A DNA stretch of 64,000 nucleotides. Origin: Entoloma clypeatum (lineage: Eukaryota > Basidiomycota > Agaricomycetes > Agaricales > Entolomataceae). The translations under genes were made by a program, and so were the position numbers. The DNA lies in assembly GCA_963565915.1 (NCBI GenBank), contig OY751486.1, forward strand, positions 1,364,001 to 1,428,000. The letters run 5' to 3'. Positions 45,382 to 58,097 of this stretch are shown here, one piece after another (position 1 is the stretch's first letter; every line of letters starts with the position of its first letter). A model generated the notes under the pieces. It did not search any database. It saw only the letters and a program-made list of their open reading frames with translations, and was not told where the DNA came from.

Positions 45382-47174
45382 ATTTGCGGACCTTCCGCTC
45401 CTGAATGGCCTCCTGATGGCAAGTCCGACAGCAAGCGGGACAGCGACTCATTCTCACCTCCCCGGAGGTCCAATCTACCTCGGGATTGTGCTCCTTGAGC
45501 CATGTGAATCCAAGTACAATATCCTGCTTTGCCAGTCCAGTTACAGCGAGCTGGGTCCGCTCTGTGTGATCCTGATATCGGAGTATAACGTCCAGGACCT
45601 CTGATATTGCTCCGGCATCGTTCGGAGTACCGTCAACATTGTAGACCGGGATTGCACGTTGTAGCCTTCGGGTACTGAGTCAATGTTTCTCTACCAGGGA
45701 GCGGTCAATGAAGGAGCCAGTCGCTCCGCTATTGAGAAGAGCCTTTTGTGAAAGGGTATCCTTGGTGTCCGTTGTCTCCAGAACAACATCTGGTTCAATA
45801 GCATTGTCGGAGCCGTCGGAGGCCAGGATGTATTTTTTCGGAAGTCGTCGTTCCCATTTTTGGAGTCGGGGTCGGACGACTTTCAGAGTTGGGGTAGGTG
45901 TGACTGAGAGTTCATTCTGTGCCGAGTCATAGGGAGAAGAAGTAAAATCTGATTCATCTATAGACAAGGAAGCATAATGATTGCTAGTGGACAACGAGGG
46001 CACACCATTCACTCATTGTTGGGGGAAAAATCCTCTTGTTTGTCTTCCGCTTGCTCCGACGCTCCGGCGACGTCGGAGGTAGATGCCACTGCATCTTTAG
46101 CGGCTAGTTGGTTCATCATGTACTCCTCCTGTTCGTCCAACGTCATGAAGCGGACGTCAAATCGGAGCGGACACTCGCAACTGAAATGACCAGTTTTACC
46201 ACATCTGAAGCATACATTGGTGTTCTTACCCCTGACGCGAGAGGCATTGATATCCATCACATTGGGGTTGCGGACGGTCGGAGTTGGAGCAATGACTGTC
46301 GGAGGGCACATGGAATATAGGGGATAAAAGGTCGGGGAAATACAGATCCTGCCGCTGCCTTTGGTGCGGTTGGAGCAGTGCGGAAAGGGTTCGGGCATGT
46401 CAGAACTGTGGACTTGAAAGCTTTATTGGCAATTCAATTATTGTCGTTGACTCGTGCAGCTGCATACCAGGCATCCGGGTTGTCATCCGCGGGTCGTCCG
46501 AAAGTTAGTGTCGCAATTTCGGATTGGATGTCAGATCGGAGGCCATGTCGGAACTTAAGTACTATGTTCGTTCCTTTGGTGTACCCAGCCTTTTCGACAT
46601 AGTCCTTGAAGTCGTCAATGTAAGCCTCCACATCCCAACTACCTTGATAATAGGCTTCTCCTCAAGAATGAGCCGTGCGTCTTGTTCTTCGTTTTTTGGA
46701 GTGAACTCCGTGATGAACGCGGTTCAGAACTGCACCCAGGTCTGGTGACATGGAGCTCCGGTCCGACGCTCTTGTCAGATGACGCGGTCGGCGAAGCGCG
46801 CAGCACATCCACTCTTCATGAAGGAAAGCGCCCAATAGATCCTAGCATGATCATCTGCAAACTGTTCCGGAACCAGTCCCATATACAGTTCACAAGAATT
46901 AAGAAAAGTCCAACCAGTGGTACGTGCTCCGTCGAAGTCTGACAGAGTTGCGGGTTTGGCCCGACGCACACCTGGATTGGCAGGTGTGATTGGGGCTGGC
47001 AGGAAGGCCGGAACTGGGGCCTCTGCTGGAGGGGAATCGGGTCGGGGTTGGGATGGGAACAGGTGGAATAGCGGCACGGATAAGTTGTTCGAGTTGAGCG
47101 GTAATGTTGGTGAGGGTCTGGCGGTGTTCCTGGAACTCACGTTCAAGCGCAGCAAGTCGTTCGGGGTCGTCCAT
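45382..47174 (-). pseudogene. Gypsy-2 gag and protease
   Basis: Gag starts upstream of 47174 (MDDPERLAALEREFQEHRQT is internal; the second copy of the locus shows a start at about 57575). It includes GWTFLNSCELYMGLVPEQFA and DFKDYVEKAGYTKGTNIVLK, and a zinc knuckle CFRCGKTGHFSCEC at about 46220. The protease-like part reads LLNSGATGSFID near 45720; the catalytic Asp is Asn, a G-to-A change from the usual DSGAT. Frames change at least four times. The protease substitution is present in both copies of the locus, so it is real and not a sequencing error. Confidence 0.85.
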
Positions 47175-47361
47175 TTCTACATGCGATACGGAGTCACCAG
47201 TTACAGAGTGGTAGGCAGAATGGTGGAAGAGGGATCCGAAGGGGTGTCAGATGTACCGGAATCGGAGGAGGGCAGACTCGAGTCCGTGTCGTCAACTCTG
47301 AAGTGCAGAATGGCTTCAACAGTACAATTCATACCTGGTCCGTTTAGAGAGAATGTTCTAC

Positions 47362-47851
47362 TGTAAGGGCGACCTTATGATCCAACAACTTTGAAGTGCT
47401 CCGAAGCGACTCCGATGTCGGATGACTTGCAAGGGAAATCCAAAGTTAAATTAGACTCTACGAAGTACAATACGAGGCATACCTTGCAGGGGAAATCCAA
47501 AGAGAAAGTTCTGAGGATTCCCTTGCAGGCTAGACAGCTATATAGATGACAAGAATTGGAAATGAGGAGAGGAATGTTGAAATACGACAAAGATCGGGAG
47601 TAGGGATGGGAACGGAATATGTAAATCGGAAGTGTGCATGTGGTGGTATAAATCATTGCTCCGATGTGCACTCCGATGCGGAGGATGGGTCGGAAGTGTT
47701 GGAGGTCGGAGGTGTCGAAGGATATGGAAACGAAAGGAAACATAAAGTATAGTAATATAAATAATAGACGTACCACAATGGTCGGAGGGTCAGAGGATGG
47801 GTTGGAGGTGTCGAGGTGTCGGATTGAGGAAATTGGATGGTTGCCCTTACA
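47362..47851 (-). mobile_element. Gypsy-2 5' LTR (plus-strand right)
   Basis: 490 bp, TGTAAGGGC to GCCCTTACA, followed by CATTC (47852-47856). It is shorter than the 493-bp counterpart through small deletions near its right part (for example a missing GG in the GTCGAGGTGTCGG stretch) that the second copy of this locus does not have, so they are probably base-calling errors close to the contig end. Confidence 0.92.
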
Positions 47852-48136
47852 CATTCTTGAAGAACTTCAGATCCAGCAGGATGAGAAGGAACAGTACCGG
47901 CTCACAGCCGACACCCTTCGCTGGTGAGAATGCCTTCGCTGGTGACCCTGCATTCGCCAGTGACACAACCTTCGCCGATGACCCCTACAATTCGCCGGTG
48001 ACACTACATTCGCCAATGGATGATACATTTGCCAGTCCTACTGCCGATGGGGTGGACAATGATGATACTAACTACCCAAGTACTGAGCTCGGCGAGAATG
48101 ACGATGAGGATGGCAACTTTATGCCATGCCACGGCT
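47852..48136 (+). pseudogene. KDZ transposase continuation up to the gap
   Basis: After the CATTC duplication the frame continues with HILEELQIQQDEKEQYRL, then a repeat-rich stretch of FAGE, FAGD, FASD and FADD units. It is read here in a disturbed frame (DDPYNSPVT) because of single-base insertions relative to 58165-58280. Sequence stops at the N run. Confidence 0.75.
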
Positions 48137-48336
48137 NNNNNNNNNNNNNNNNNNNNNNNNNNNNNNNNNNNNNNNNNNNNNNNNNNNNNNNNNNNNNNNN
48201 NNNNNNNNNNNNNNNNNNNNNNNNNNNNNNNNNNNNNNNNNNNNNNNNNNNNNNNNNNNNNNNNNNNNNNNNNNNNNNNNNNNNNNNNNNNNNNNNNNNN
48301 NNNNNNNNNNNNNNNNNNNNNNNNNNNNNNNNNNNN
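48137..48336. other. Assembly gap, 200 N
   Basis: Exactly 200 undetermined bases. The sequence right after the gap restarts at the equivalent of 38120, while the sequence before the gap ends at the equivalent of 58379. Confidence 0.99.
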
Positions 48337-48802
48337 CCTTTTTGAGCTTTTGCTAGTATGGGGTATTGGCTTTCCACCTCATGTCTGTCCTTGTCGACAA
48401 TCTTCTTGAAGTGAAATGCCTTCCCTGCACCACGTTGATCCTGCCTTGATTTGACGTGTTCAAAAAAGGCCTTGATCTCCTTCTTGTGCAGGTTTTGTGG
48501 ATCCTTGATAGTGAACCCCTGTGGGAGGTATTCAGCTGCCACCAAGAGTCGCGTGTTAGCTTCCAGAGTCCCAAATGGCACATGATTAGTACGGCCAGCC
48601 GACGCAAGAGCTGTCATACTTCCAATCAGCAGTACCTGATTGAGAAAAAAATCACTTACAGTAGTGTTTGGACAAGAACTCATGTAGTAAGTGCTTGAGC
48701 TGACCCTTGGTCATTGTTCCAAAAGAGACATTGGGAACAAGGGGAAACCCATTCGGCGAAAGGGCTATTGTCGCCGCGACAGCTGGCTGATCAGTTGCAT
48801 TT

Positions 48803-51399
48803 GCAGGTAGTCAACCTACACTGTATTGTAATTTACGGTCCAGCGAAGGCATACAGTGTATGGTAAATTACAGAAGCAGCGAATTCACTACAACACCAGT
48901 GAATTTACCATGGCGAACGGCGAAATAATAATGTCACCGGCAAAGAAAAAATGTTGCCAGCGACAACATACAACAGATCGGCAAATAATTCACTGGCAAA
49001 AGACACCACAGCGAAAAACCAGCGAAGGACCAGCGACAAACCGGCGACACAGCGACATTATTTTATCAAATTTTGCCACAGATTCCAAGTTATAGAGGTC
49101 CCATGGTCTGAACCAAATAATAGTAAACAATGCACCAAAGACATCGCGCAGGCATGCGGTGCCTTCCTCATGATTTAATAATAGTTTGAAGCAATAGAAC
49201 TCATGACTGCATATGTATTCACCTTGTGACACACTTTGTATAATTTTTAGAAGTCCAGATATGATAGAAATAATCAAATGTGCAGATTTGAGGAAAATTG
49301 TCATATCTCCCTAAGGAATGAACCAAATTTGAAAAATGAAGGTGTTCTGAGATCCCCTGAATGTGGAGAATCCAAAGGTGAAATAAAAGATTTTGGTCAA
49401 ATTTTCGACCTATTTTGCTCATATTCACCTTATCAAGCCTTGAACTTTAGTTGAATGGTCTGAGGAGGTTTACATACAATGTTTCAATGGTATACAAACA
49501 GTATATGTAGACTAAAGTGGTTGTGGAAAGGGAAAAGGAGGAAAACATTGGTTTTGGTGTTTGGAGTAACCTATGATGCACTGTTGCATCACGATTTTGC
49601 CTGTGTTTTGATCTCTCATTTCAGAATACAGATTCTCTATCATACATAGCTTGAGTATCCAGCTGTATATATACTTTTCATGAGTTCATAGGCATCTATC
49701 CATTAGTTAACAAGCATATTTGTGGCCCATCAAGTGGAAAATGTAGAAACCATGATTTCGTTCCCAACACTGTTATTGTTATGCACGTGGGATTCCGAGA
49801 CATATTTTGGACAAAGTCTTATCTCCAGTCTTCCACATGGCATGGATTCTCTTGGAACTTTTTGTATCAAGTAGATGTACATCTGATACACCCTATACAA
49901 CCATCTATAGATTTATTGACCCTACAATAATAATGCCAGATGGTGAATACATAGACATTTTTGATGTGCAAGTTGTCTGATACTTTTTAACACCTATCTA
50001 TACATCACACCATTTTACTATTGATGCATTGAGACCTACTCACACTAGAGAATAGCCATACACAGGTGCCCAGATTGCACCGCAGGCATAAAATGATGAT
50101 CTGTGCCAAAGATGAGGACATACATTTCAGCTTTTTTCACCATGTTCTACCTCTACATGGTATCCGCATATCTTTATTCATATCCTCACATAATCGGGAA
50201 TGAACCTCCAGATGGTTCTGTGGTGGGGAGAGACTTTCTACGGTGTAGTAGAACAAATAAACTGGTAAGCTTCACTTTCAACTGTGTCTACAGCTTTGCC
50301 GGCACTGCACACATGCCCTAGATAACTGTTGAGATGGTGACTCATTGACCAGCAAAAGAACATTGTCGCCACAGCCAGTTTTTTGCTGTGGTGTCATTCG
50401 CCAGTGAATTATTTGCTGATCTGTTATTAGCATTGTTTTCTATTATTTGGTTCAGACCATAGGACCTCTATAACTTTAAATCTGTGGCTAATTTTCTTAA
50501 AATAAATACATACTTGATGATACAACATGCTCCCCTACTCATCTGATATAGTAGCAAACATTGCTTGTTCCTGTGTAGATACAATGAGGAGATGTGCAAT
50601 ATCTTTCGACATTTGTTTACATGTATTTGACATGTTTGATGGGTGTCTGTTGCACATCATCCAACATTCGCCGGTTTTTTTCCGGTTTTTTGCCATGGTG
50701 TCTTTTGCCGGTGAATTATTCGCCGATCTGCCATTAGCATTGTTCTTTGTATATGGAGTGTTGCCGACACTCAAGGCTTGCTTTTGCCGATGGGTCATCA
50801 ATTCACCGATGGCCTGTTGCTGTGTCACCGGTTTGTCACCGGTCTTTGGCCGGTTTTTTCGCCGTAGCATCTTTTGCCAGTCAATGATATGCCGATCTGT
50901 TGTTAGCATCATTCTTTCTAATTTGCAGTGTCGCCGGCCCTCAAGACTTGGTTTCGCCGGTGGCCCAATCATTCGCCGATGGCCTGTCGCCGATTTGTGG
51001 CCGGTCTTTTGCCGGTTTTTTTGCTGTGGTGTCTCTCACCGGTGAATTATTCGCTGCTCTGTCGTTAGCATCGTTCTTTTCATTTGCAGTGTTGCTGGCA
51101 CTCAAGGCTCGCTTTCGCCAATGGGTCATCAATTTTCCGATGGCCTGTTGCTGTGTTGCCAGTTTGTCGCCGGTCCTTCCTGGTTTTTCGCCGTGGTGTC
51201 TTTTGCCGGTGAATTATTCGCTGATCTGTTGGATGTTGTCGCCGGCGACATTTTTTCTTCGCCGGTGACATTATTATTTCGCCGTTCGCCGTGGTAAATT
51301 CACTGGTGCTGTAGCGAATTCGCTGCTTCTGTAATTTACCATACACTGTATGTCTTCACTGGACCGTAAATTACAATACAATGTAGGTTGGGTATGTGC
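48803..51399. mobile_element. Foldback-like TIR element, second copy
   Basis: Same structure as 38586-41178, with only small indels. The nested element lies at about 49063-50530 and the ~160-bp array at about 50660-51265. Listed separately only because the assembly contains it twice. Confidence 0.75.
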
Positions 51400-51855
51400 C
51401 TCCTGATGGCCCGTTTGGTGATGCTGGATGGGACGGATTGGCGAACGATGACATGATTCCAAATAGAAACAAGGTACAAGCTAATAAATGATCTCAAGTA
51501 TAATTACTAACAGGCATGGTAAAGCAACACTACTGGATGCAAGAATTTGTCCATCGTGCCGATTCCTTGTTGGCTGCATTACTGTCCCAAGAAAGCTTTG
51601 CTGGCTGGTGGATACTGCCAGACATGCACTGGTGAGAAAAGAGCTGTTTGGAGGTGCATAGATTGTACCATAACACCTTTACTCTGTCGTGGGTACATGC
51701 ACCATGCTCATCAACATGACCCGTTGCACCGCATTGAGTGTTGGACTGGTAGTTTCTTTCGCCGTGCCGGCTTGTGGGAGGTCAGTACATACATTCTTGT
51801 TCCGCATCATCTGGACACAGACGTCTGCCCATCATTGAAATGGCAAGTCACATTC
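51400..51855 (+). pseudogene. KDZ transposase N-terminal part, second copy
   Basis: Same exons and intron as 41179-41633. One extra A in AAGAAAGC near 51590 shifts the frame before the CxC2 cluster; the first copy lacks it. The CATTC target duplication lies at 51851-51855. Confidence 0.8.
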
Positions 51856-54800
51856 TGTAAGGGCGACCTTACGGTCCAACAACTCCGAAGTGCTCCGAAG
51901 CGACTCCGATGTCGGATGACCTTGCAAGGGAAATCCAAAGTTAAATTAGACTCTACGAAGTACAATACAAGGGCATACCTTGCAAGGGAAATCCAAAGAG
52001 AAAGTTCTGAGGATTCCCTTGCAGGCTAGACAGCTATATAGACGACAAGAATTGGAAATGAGGAGAGGAATGTTGAAATACGACAAAGATCGGGAGTAGG
52101 GATGGGAAACGGAATATGTAAATCGGAAGTGTGCATGTGGTGGTATAAATCATTGCTCCGATGTGCACTCCGACGCGGAGGATGGTTCGGAAGTGTTGGA
52201 GGTCGGAGGTGTCGAAGGATAGATGGAAACGAAATGAAAAGTAAAGTATAGTAATATAAATAATAGACGTACCACAATGGTCGGAGGGTCAGAGGATGGG
52301 TCGGAGGTGTCGGAGGTGTCGGATTGAGGAAATCAGATGGTTGCCCTTACATTACCCCCCTTCTAAGGCGCGGCGTCTCGACGCGCAAGGCGAAATGTAC
52401 AGGACTCAAAGGCAGTTGCAGCGATTTGACGCGGAGCTCCCGGGTGTCGGCGGTAAAATTCCCGGACCAGGCGCGGAGCGTGGACATCCTCCTCCATCTC
52501 CCATGAGTTTTCCTCGTAGCCGTACCTCTTCCACTTGACTAGGAACTGCAGCTTGCCTCGTTGAAGCCAACTATCCAAGATCATTTCGACTTCATATTCC
52601 ATTTCTTCTCCGACTGCCAGTCGGAGGCGGAGGGATATGGACATCTTGTCAGAAGGGGTCTTCCAGAGCCAACAACAGTTTACAACATGGAATACGGGGT
52701 GAATGCGAGACATAGAAGGAGGGAGTTTGAGTTCGTACGCATATGTTCCGACACGTCAGACAACCAGAAACGGGCCTACATATCTATGAGCCAGCCTTTT
52801 GGTCGGTCGGGTGGTTTTGAGGTCGGAGGAATCCAGAAAGACCTTGTTGCCTGGTTGGAAGGTCAGAGTAGATGTCCGACGCTGGTTGTAGTACCGCGCC
52901 ATGTCGTCTTAACCCCGCTTGCTGAAATCCTCTACGGCCTCGATCTCTGACGGTCTTTGTCGGGGCTCAAAGCCCATACATGGGTGACGTCCGGTGTCGA
53001 CGTAGAAGGGGGTTTGGGCGCGTGGACGTGTGGACATGGTTATTGTACGAAAACTCTGCCATCGGAAGCCATTCATTCCAATCGTCCTGTCGTTCATTGA
53101 CAAACAGTCGGAGGTATTGTTCCAATCCCTGGTTCACGTGTTCCGTCTGTCCGTCCGACTGCGGATGGTAGGCCGTCGAGGCAGCAACCTTGATACCTAA
53201 CAGCCTGTACAATTCCCGTGTGAACTTGGCAACGAACTGTGGTCCGCGATCAGAGACAATGGGCCTCCGGAAGACCGTGAAGCTTCCAAACATGTTGAAC
53301 ATAAGATTTCGTGGATCTGAGGGCGGAGAGAGCGGAGTGCGTTGGAATGAAGTGTCCGTGTTTCCCGACTGAGTCTACTACTACCATGATAGCGTCATAC
53401 CCATGGGCTTCTGGTAGTTCAGTGATAAAATCAACACTAGTTACCTGCCATCGCTCCGACGGGACTGAGAGCGGATGGAGTTCACCAGAGGGTGCGGAGC
53501 ATCGGACCTTGGTGCGGAGGCAGGGGTCGCAAGTTTTGCAATACTGACCAATTAAACGTGCCATGTGGGGCCACCAATAAGTGCGCGATACCAACTCTAG
53601 AGTCTTCCAGCGTCCTGGGTGTCCAACCACCCGGATTGTCATGGTGTTGCGTGATGATTCGTTGGCGGAGCTGTGGGTTGTTGGACACATAAATGCGATC
53701 TCGGAAGTACAGTAAACCGTCTGACTGTAGCCATTCCGCTCCAGGATGGATGCAGCTCCGACTGTCAGAAGGGATTTGATGACCTCCACTATGCTATCCT
53801 CTAGAAGGCTATCGCGGATGCCCTGTCGGACCTTCCAGAGGACATCGCGCTCCTCACCTTGAGTGGCTACTCCCCAAGTGGCCCATATGGCAAACAGCTC
53901 TGGTCGGAGTAGGGACTATGTCCTCGTTGTCCCATGAGCCATCTCCATGGTCCGCCCCACGTGACAGTGCGTCGGACTTCCCCATTGACTTGCCTGGTCG
54001 ATGGTGCATCTTGAAATCAAAATGTGCTAGGTATAGAGACCACCGCACTTGTCGCCAATTGAGCTTCTGGGCGGTCATGAAGTATTCAAGGTTTTTGTGA
54101 TCGGTCCAAATTTCCACCGTCTTCTCCGCTCCTTCAAGGAAATGTTGCCATTCCTCCAGCGCGCAGATTACAGCCAGCATCTCCTTGTCATGAATTTTGT
54201 AGTTGCGTTCCACTGGGCTAAGGCTTTTGGAATAAAACACGACAGGGTGCCACTTACCGTCCTCCGACGGTTGGGACAGTACCGCTCCAGTCGCAAAGTC
54301 GGAGCTATCTACTTCGACTCACCACTCCTTGCTGTGGTCGGGGAGGACAAGTATCGGAGCGGAGGTGATCCTCCGCTTCAGACCTCCGAAGGCCCCCGCT
54401 TCCTTGTCGCCCCAGGGACCATACACAGCCCTTCATTGTGAGTCGGAACAGAGGACGTGCGATGTCGGAGAAACCCTTGGATGAAACAACGATAGAAGTT
54501 AGTGAATCCAAGGAAGGACTGTACCTCCCGCACGTTAGTCGGAGTCGGCCACTCCAACACTCCAGCTACCTTGACGGGGTCCATTTCCACATGTCCTTTC
54601 TCAATAATAAGGCCAAGGTATTTGATCTGTGTCTGTTCAAATTCACACTTCTCCGGTTTGAGATACAATCCGTGTTGTCGGAGCCGCTCTAATACTATGT
54701 GTGTGATCCTCCAATGCTCCGACAGGTCCAACGTAAAGATGAGAATATCATCAAGATAAACACATACACCACCTTCAGTAATAAGATCTTGTAGGATATC

Positions 54801-57800
54801 GTTCATCATAGTCTGAAAGGTTGAAGGACTATTAGTGAGTCCAAAGAACATTACAAAGGGTTCGAAAGAGGCCCCGATTTGTCTGAAAGGCCGCTTTCCA
54901 TTCATCTCCGGGCTTGATTCAGACATTTATTGTAGCCCCATCGGATATCGAGCTTAGTGAAGTATTGAGCATTCTGGAGTTTGTTGACTAGTTCGGAGAT
55001 GAGCGGAAGAGGGTACTTGTTTTTGATAGTCTTGGAATTGAGCGATCGATAATCCTGAACGAGTCGGAGGGTACCGTTCTTCTTCTTGATGAAAAAGACC
55101 GGAGAGGCCATCAGAGATTTTGAAGGTCGGATCCGACCAGTGGCCAGATTTTCTTCCAAGAATGCAATCGAGTTCCTTCTGTTCCTTTGGAGCGAGCGGA
55201 TACACCTTGCAACCCGTCGGAGTTGCGTCGGGAATCAGCTCAATGGCATGGTCCCATATGTGTTCCTCTGCCAGATTGTCGAAGGAGGTCTTGGAAAATA
55301 CATCTTCAAAATCATGTAAGTGATTAGGTACAGAATCGCGAAAAGACTTCGGGTTTCTGATTTTGGAGGAATGCCTCTGATAGGCGTTGTGAGGTAGTTG
55401 ACGATGCTCGGACAAATTCCGACGTTGGAGATAGGGCTCCGATGAAGAGGCGATCTCCCTCTTTGAACTTGTCTTCCTCCTCCGCATTGTCTTCCAATGG
55501 CTCATCCAATGATTGTTCTTCATCCTTGCTTACGTCTTCCACCCAAGGGCCCTCGCGGGGCTTCCTCCGCTAATCCAGCATCTGGCGTCGGACCCATCCG
55601 AGATGCATGCCTGCTCAAATTTGCGGACCTTCCGCTCCTGAATGGCCTCCTGATGGCAAGTCCGACAGCAAGCGGGACAGCGACTCATTCTCACCTCCCC
55701 GGAGGTCCAATCTACCTCGGGATTGTGCTCCTTGAGCCATGTGAATCCAAGTACAAATCCTGCTTTGCCAGTCCAGTTACAGCGAGCTGGGTCCGCTCTG
55801 TGTGATCCTGATATCGGAGTATAACGTCCAGGACCTCTGATATTGCTCCGGCATCGTTCGGAGGTACCGTCAACATTGTAGACCGGGATTGCACGTTGTA
55901 GCCTTCGGGTACTGAGTCAATGTTTTCTCTACCAGGGAGCGGTTCAATGAAGGAGCCAGTCGCTCCGCTATTGAGAAGAGCCTTTTGTGAAAGGGTATCC
56001 TTGGTGTCCGTTGTCTCCAGAACAACATCTGGTTCAATAGCATTGTCGGAGCCGTCGGAGGCCAGGATGTATTTTTTCGGAAGTCGTCGTTCCCATTTTT
56101 GGAGTCGGGGTCGGACGACTTTCAGAGTTGGGGTAGGTGTGACTGAGAGTTCATTCTGTGCCGAGTCATAGGGAGAAGAAGTAAAATCTGATTCATCTAT
56201 AGACAAGGAAGCATAATGATTGCTAGTGGACAACGAGGGCACACCATTCACTCATTGTTGGGGGAAAAATCCTCTTGTTTGTCTTCCGCTTGCTCCGACG
56301 CTCCGGCGACGTCGGAGGTAGATGCCACTGCATCTTTAGCGGCTAGTTGGTTCATCATGTACTCCTCCTGTTCGTCCAACGTCATGAAGCGGACGTCAAA
56401 TCGGAGCGGACACTCGCAACTGAAATGACCAGTTTTACCACATCTGAAGCATACATTGGTGTTCTTACCCCTGACGCGAGAGGCATTGATATCCATCACA
56501 TTGGGGTTGCGGACGGTCGGAGTTGGAGCAATGACTGTCGGAGGGCACATGGAATATAGGGGATAAAAGGTCGGGGAAATACAGATCCTGCCGCTGCCTT
56601 TGGTGCGGTTGGAGCAGTGCGGAAAGGGTTCGGGCATGTCAGAACTGTGGACTTGAAAGCTTTATTGGCAATTCAATTATTGTCGTTGACTCGTGCAGCT
56701 GCATACCAGGCATCCGGGTTGTCATCCGCGGGTCGTCCGAAAGTTAGTGTCGCAATTTCGGATTGGATGTCAGATCGGAGGCCATGTCGGAACTTAAGTA
56801 CTATGTTCGTTCCTTTGGTGTACCCAGCCTTTTCGACATAGTCCTTGAAGTCGTCAATGTAAGCCTCCACATCCCAACTACCTTGATAATAGGCTTCTCC
56901 CTCAAGAATGAGCCGTGCGTCTTGTTCTTCGTTTTTTGGAGTGAACTCCGTGATGAACGCGGTTCAGAACTGCACCCAGGTCTGGTGACATGGAGCTCCG
57001 GTCCGACGCTCTTGTCAGATGACGCGGTCGGCGAAGCGCGCAGCACATCCACTCTTCATGAAGGAAAGCGCCCAATAGATCCTAGCATGATCATCTGCAA
57101 ACTGTTCCGGAACCAGTCCCATATACAGTTCACAAGAATTAAGAAAAGTCCAACCAGTGGTACGTGCTCCGTCGAAGTCTGACAGAGTTGCGGGTTTGGC
57201 CCGACGCACACCTGGATTGGCAGGTGTGATTGGGGCTGGCAGGAAGGCCGGAACTGGGGCCTCTGCTGGAGGGGGAATCGGGTCGGGGTTGGGAATGGGA
57301 ACAGGTGGAATAGCGGCACGGATAAGTTGTTCGAGTTGAGCGGTAATGTTGGTGAGGGTCTGGCGGTGTTCCTGGAACTCACGTTCAAGCGCAGCAAGTC
57401 GTTCGGGGTCGTCCATTTCTACATGCGATACGGAGTCACCAGTTACAGAGTGGTAGGCAGAATGGTGGAAAGAGGGATCCGAAGGGGTGTCAGATGTACC
57501 GGAATCGGAGGAGGGCAGACTCGAGTCCGTGTCGTCAACTCTGAAGTGCAGAATGGCTTCAACAGTACAATTCATACCTGGTCCGTTTAGAGAGAATGTT
57601 CTACTGTAAGGGCGACCTTATGATCCAACAACTTTGAAGTGCTCCGAAGCGACTCCGATGTCGGATGACTTGCAAGGGAAATCCAAAGTTAAATTAGACT
57701 CTACGAAGTACAATACGAGGCATACCTTGCAGGGGAAATCCAAAGAGAAAGTTCTGAGGATTCCCTTGCAGGCTAGACAGCTATATAGATGACAAGAATT

Positions 57801-58097
57801 GGAAATGAGGAGAGGAATGTTGAAATACGACAAAGATCGGGAGTAGGGATGGGAACGGAATATGTAAATCGGAAGTGTGCATGTGGTGGTATAAATCATT
57901 GCTCCGATGTGCACTCCGATGCGGAGGATGGGTCGGAAGTGTTGGAGGTCGGAGGTGTCGAAGGATAGATGGAAACGAAAGGAAACATAAAGTATAGTAA
58001 TATAAATAATAGACGTACCACAATGGTCGGAGGGTCAGAGGATGGGTTGGAGGTGTCGGAGGTGTCGGATTGAGGAAATTGGATGGTTGCCCTTACA
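51856..58097 (-). mobile_element. Gypsy-2, second copy
   Basis: A complete chromovirus framed by LTRs 51856-52351 (496 bp) and 57605-58097 (493 bp) and by CATTC duplications. Minus-strand order: gag (start near 57575), zinc knuckle (about 56460), protease-like NSGAT (about 55965), RT (55159-54305 in pieces), RNase H (54240-53854), integrase (53789-52909 in pieces) and chromodomain (52713-52363). The gag N-terminus (186 residues from 57575) is more complete than in the first copy, while RT and integrase are more broken, as expected if each copy carries its own sequencing errors. Confidence 0.9.
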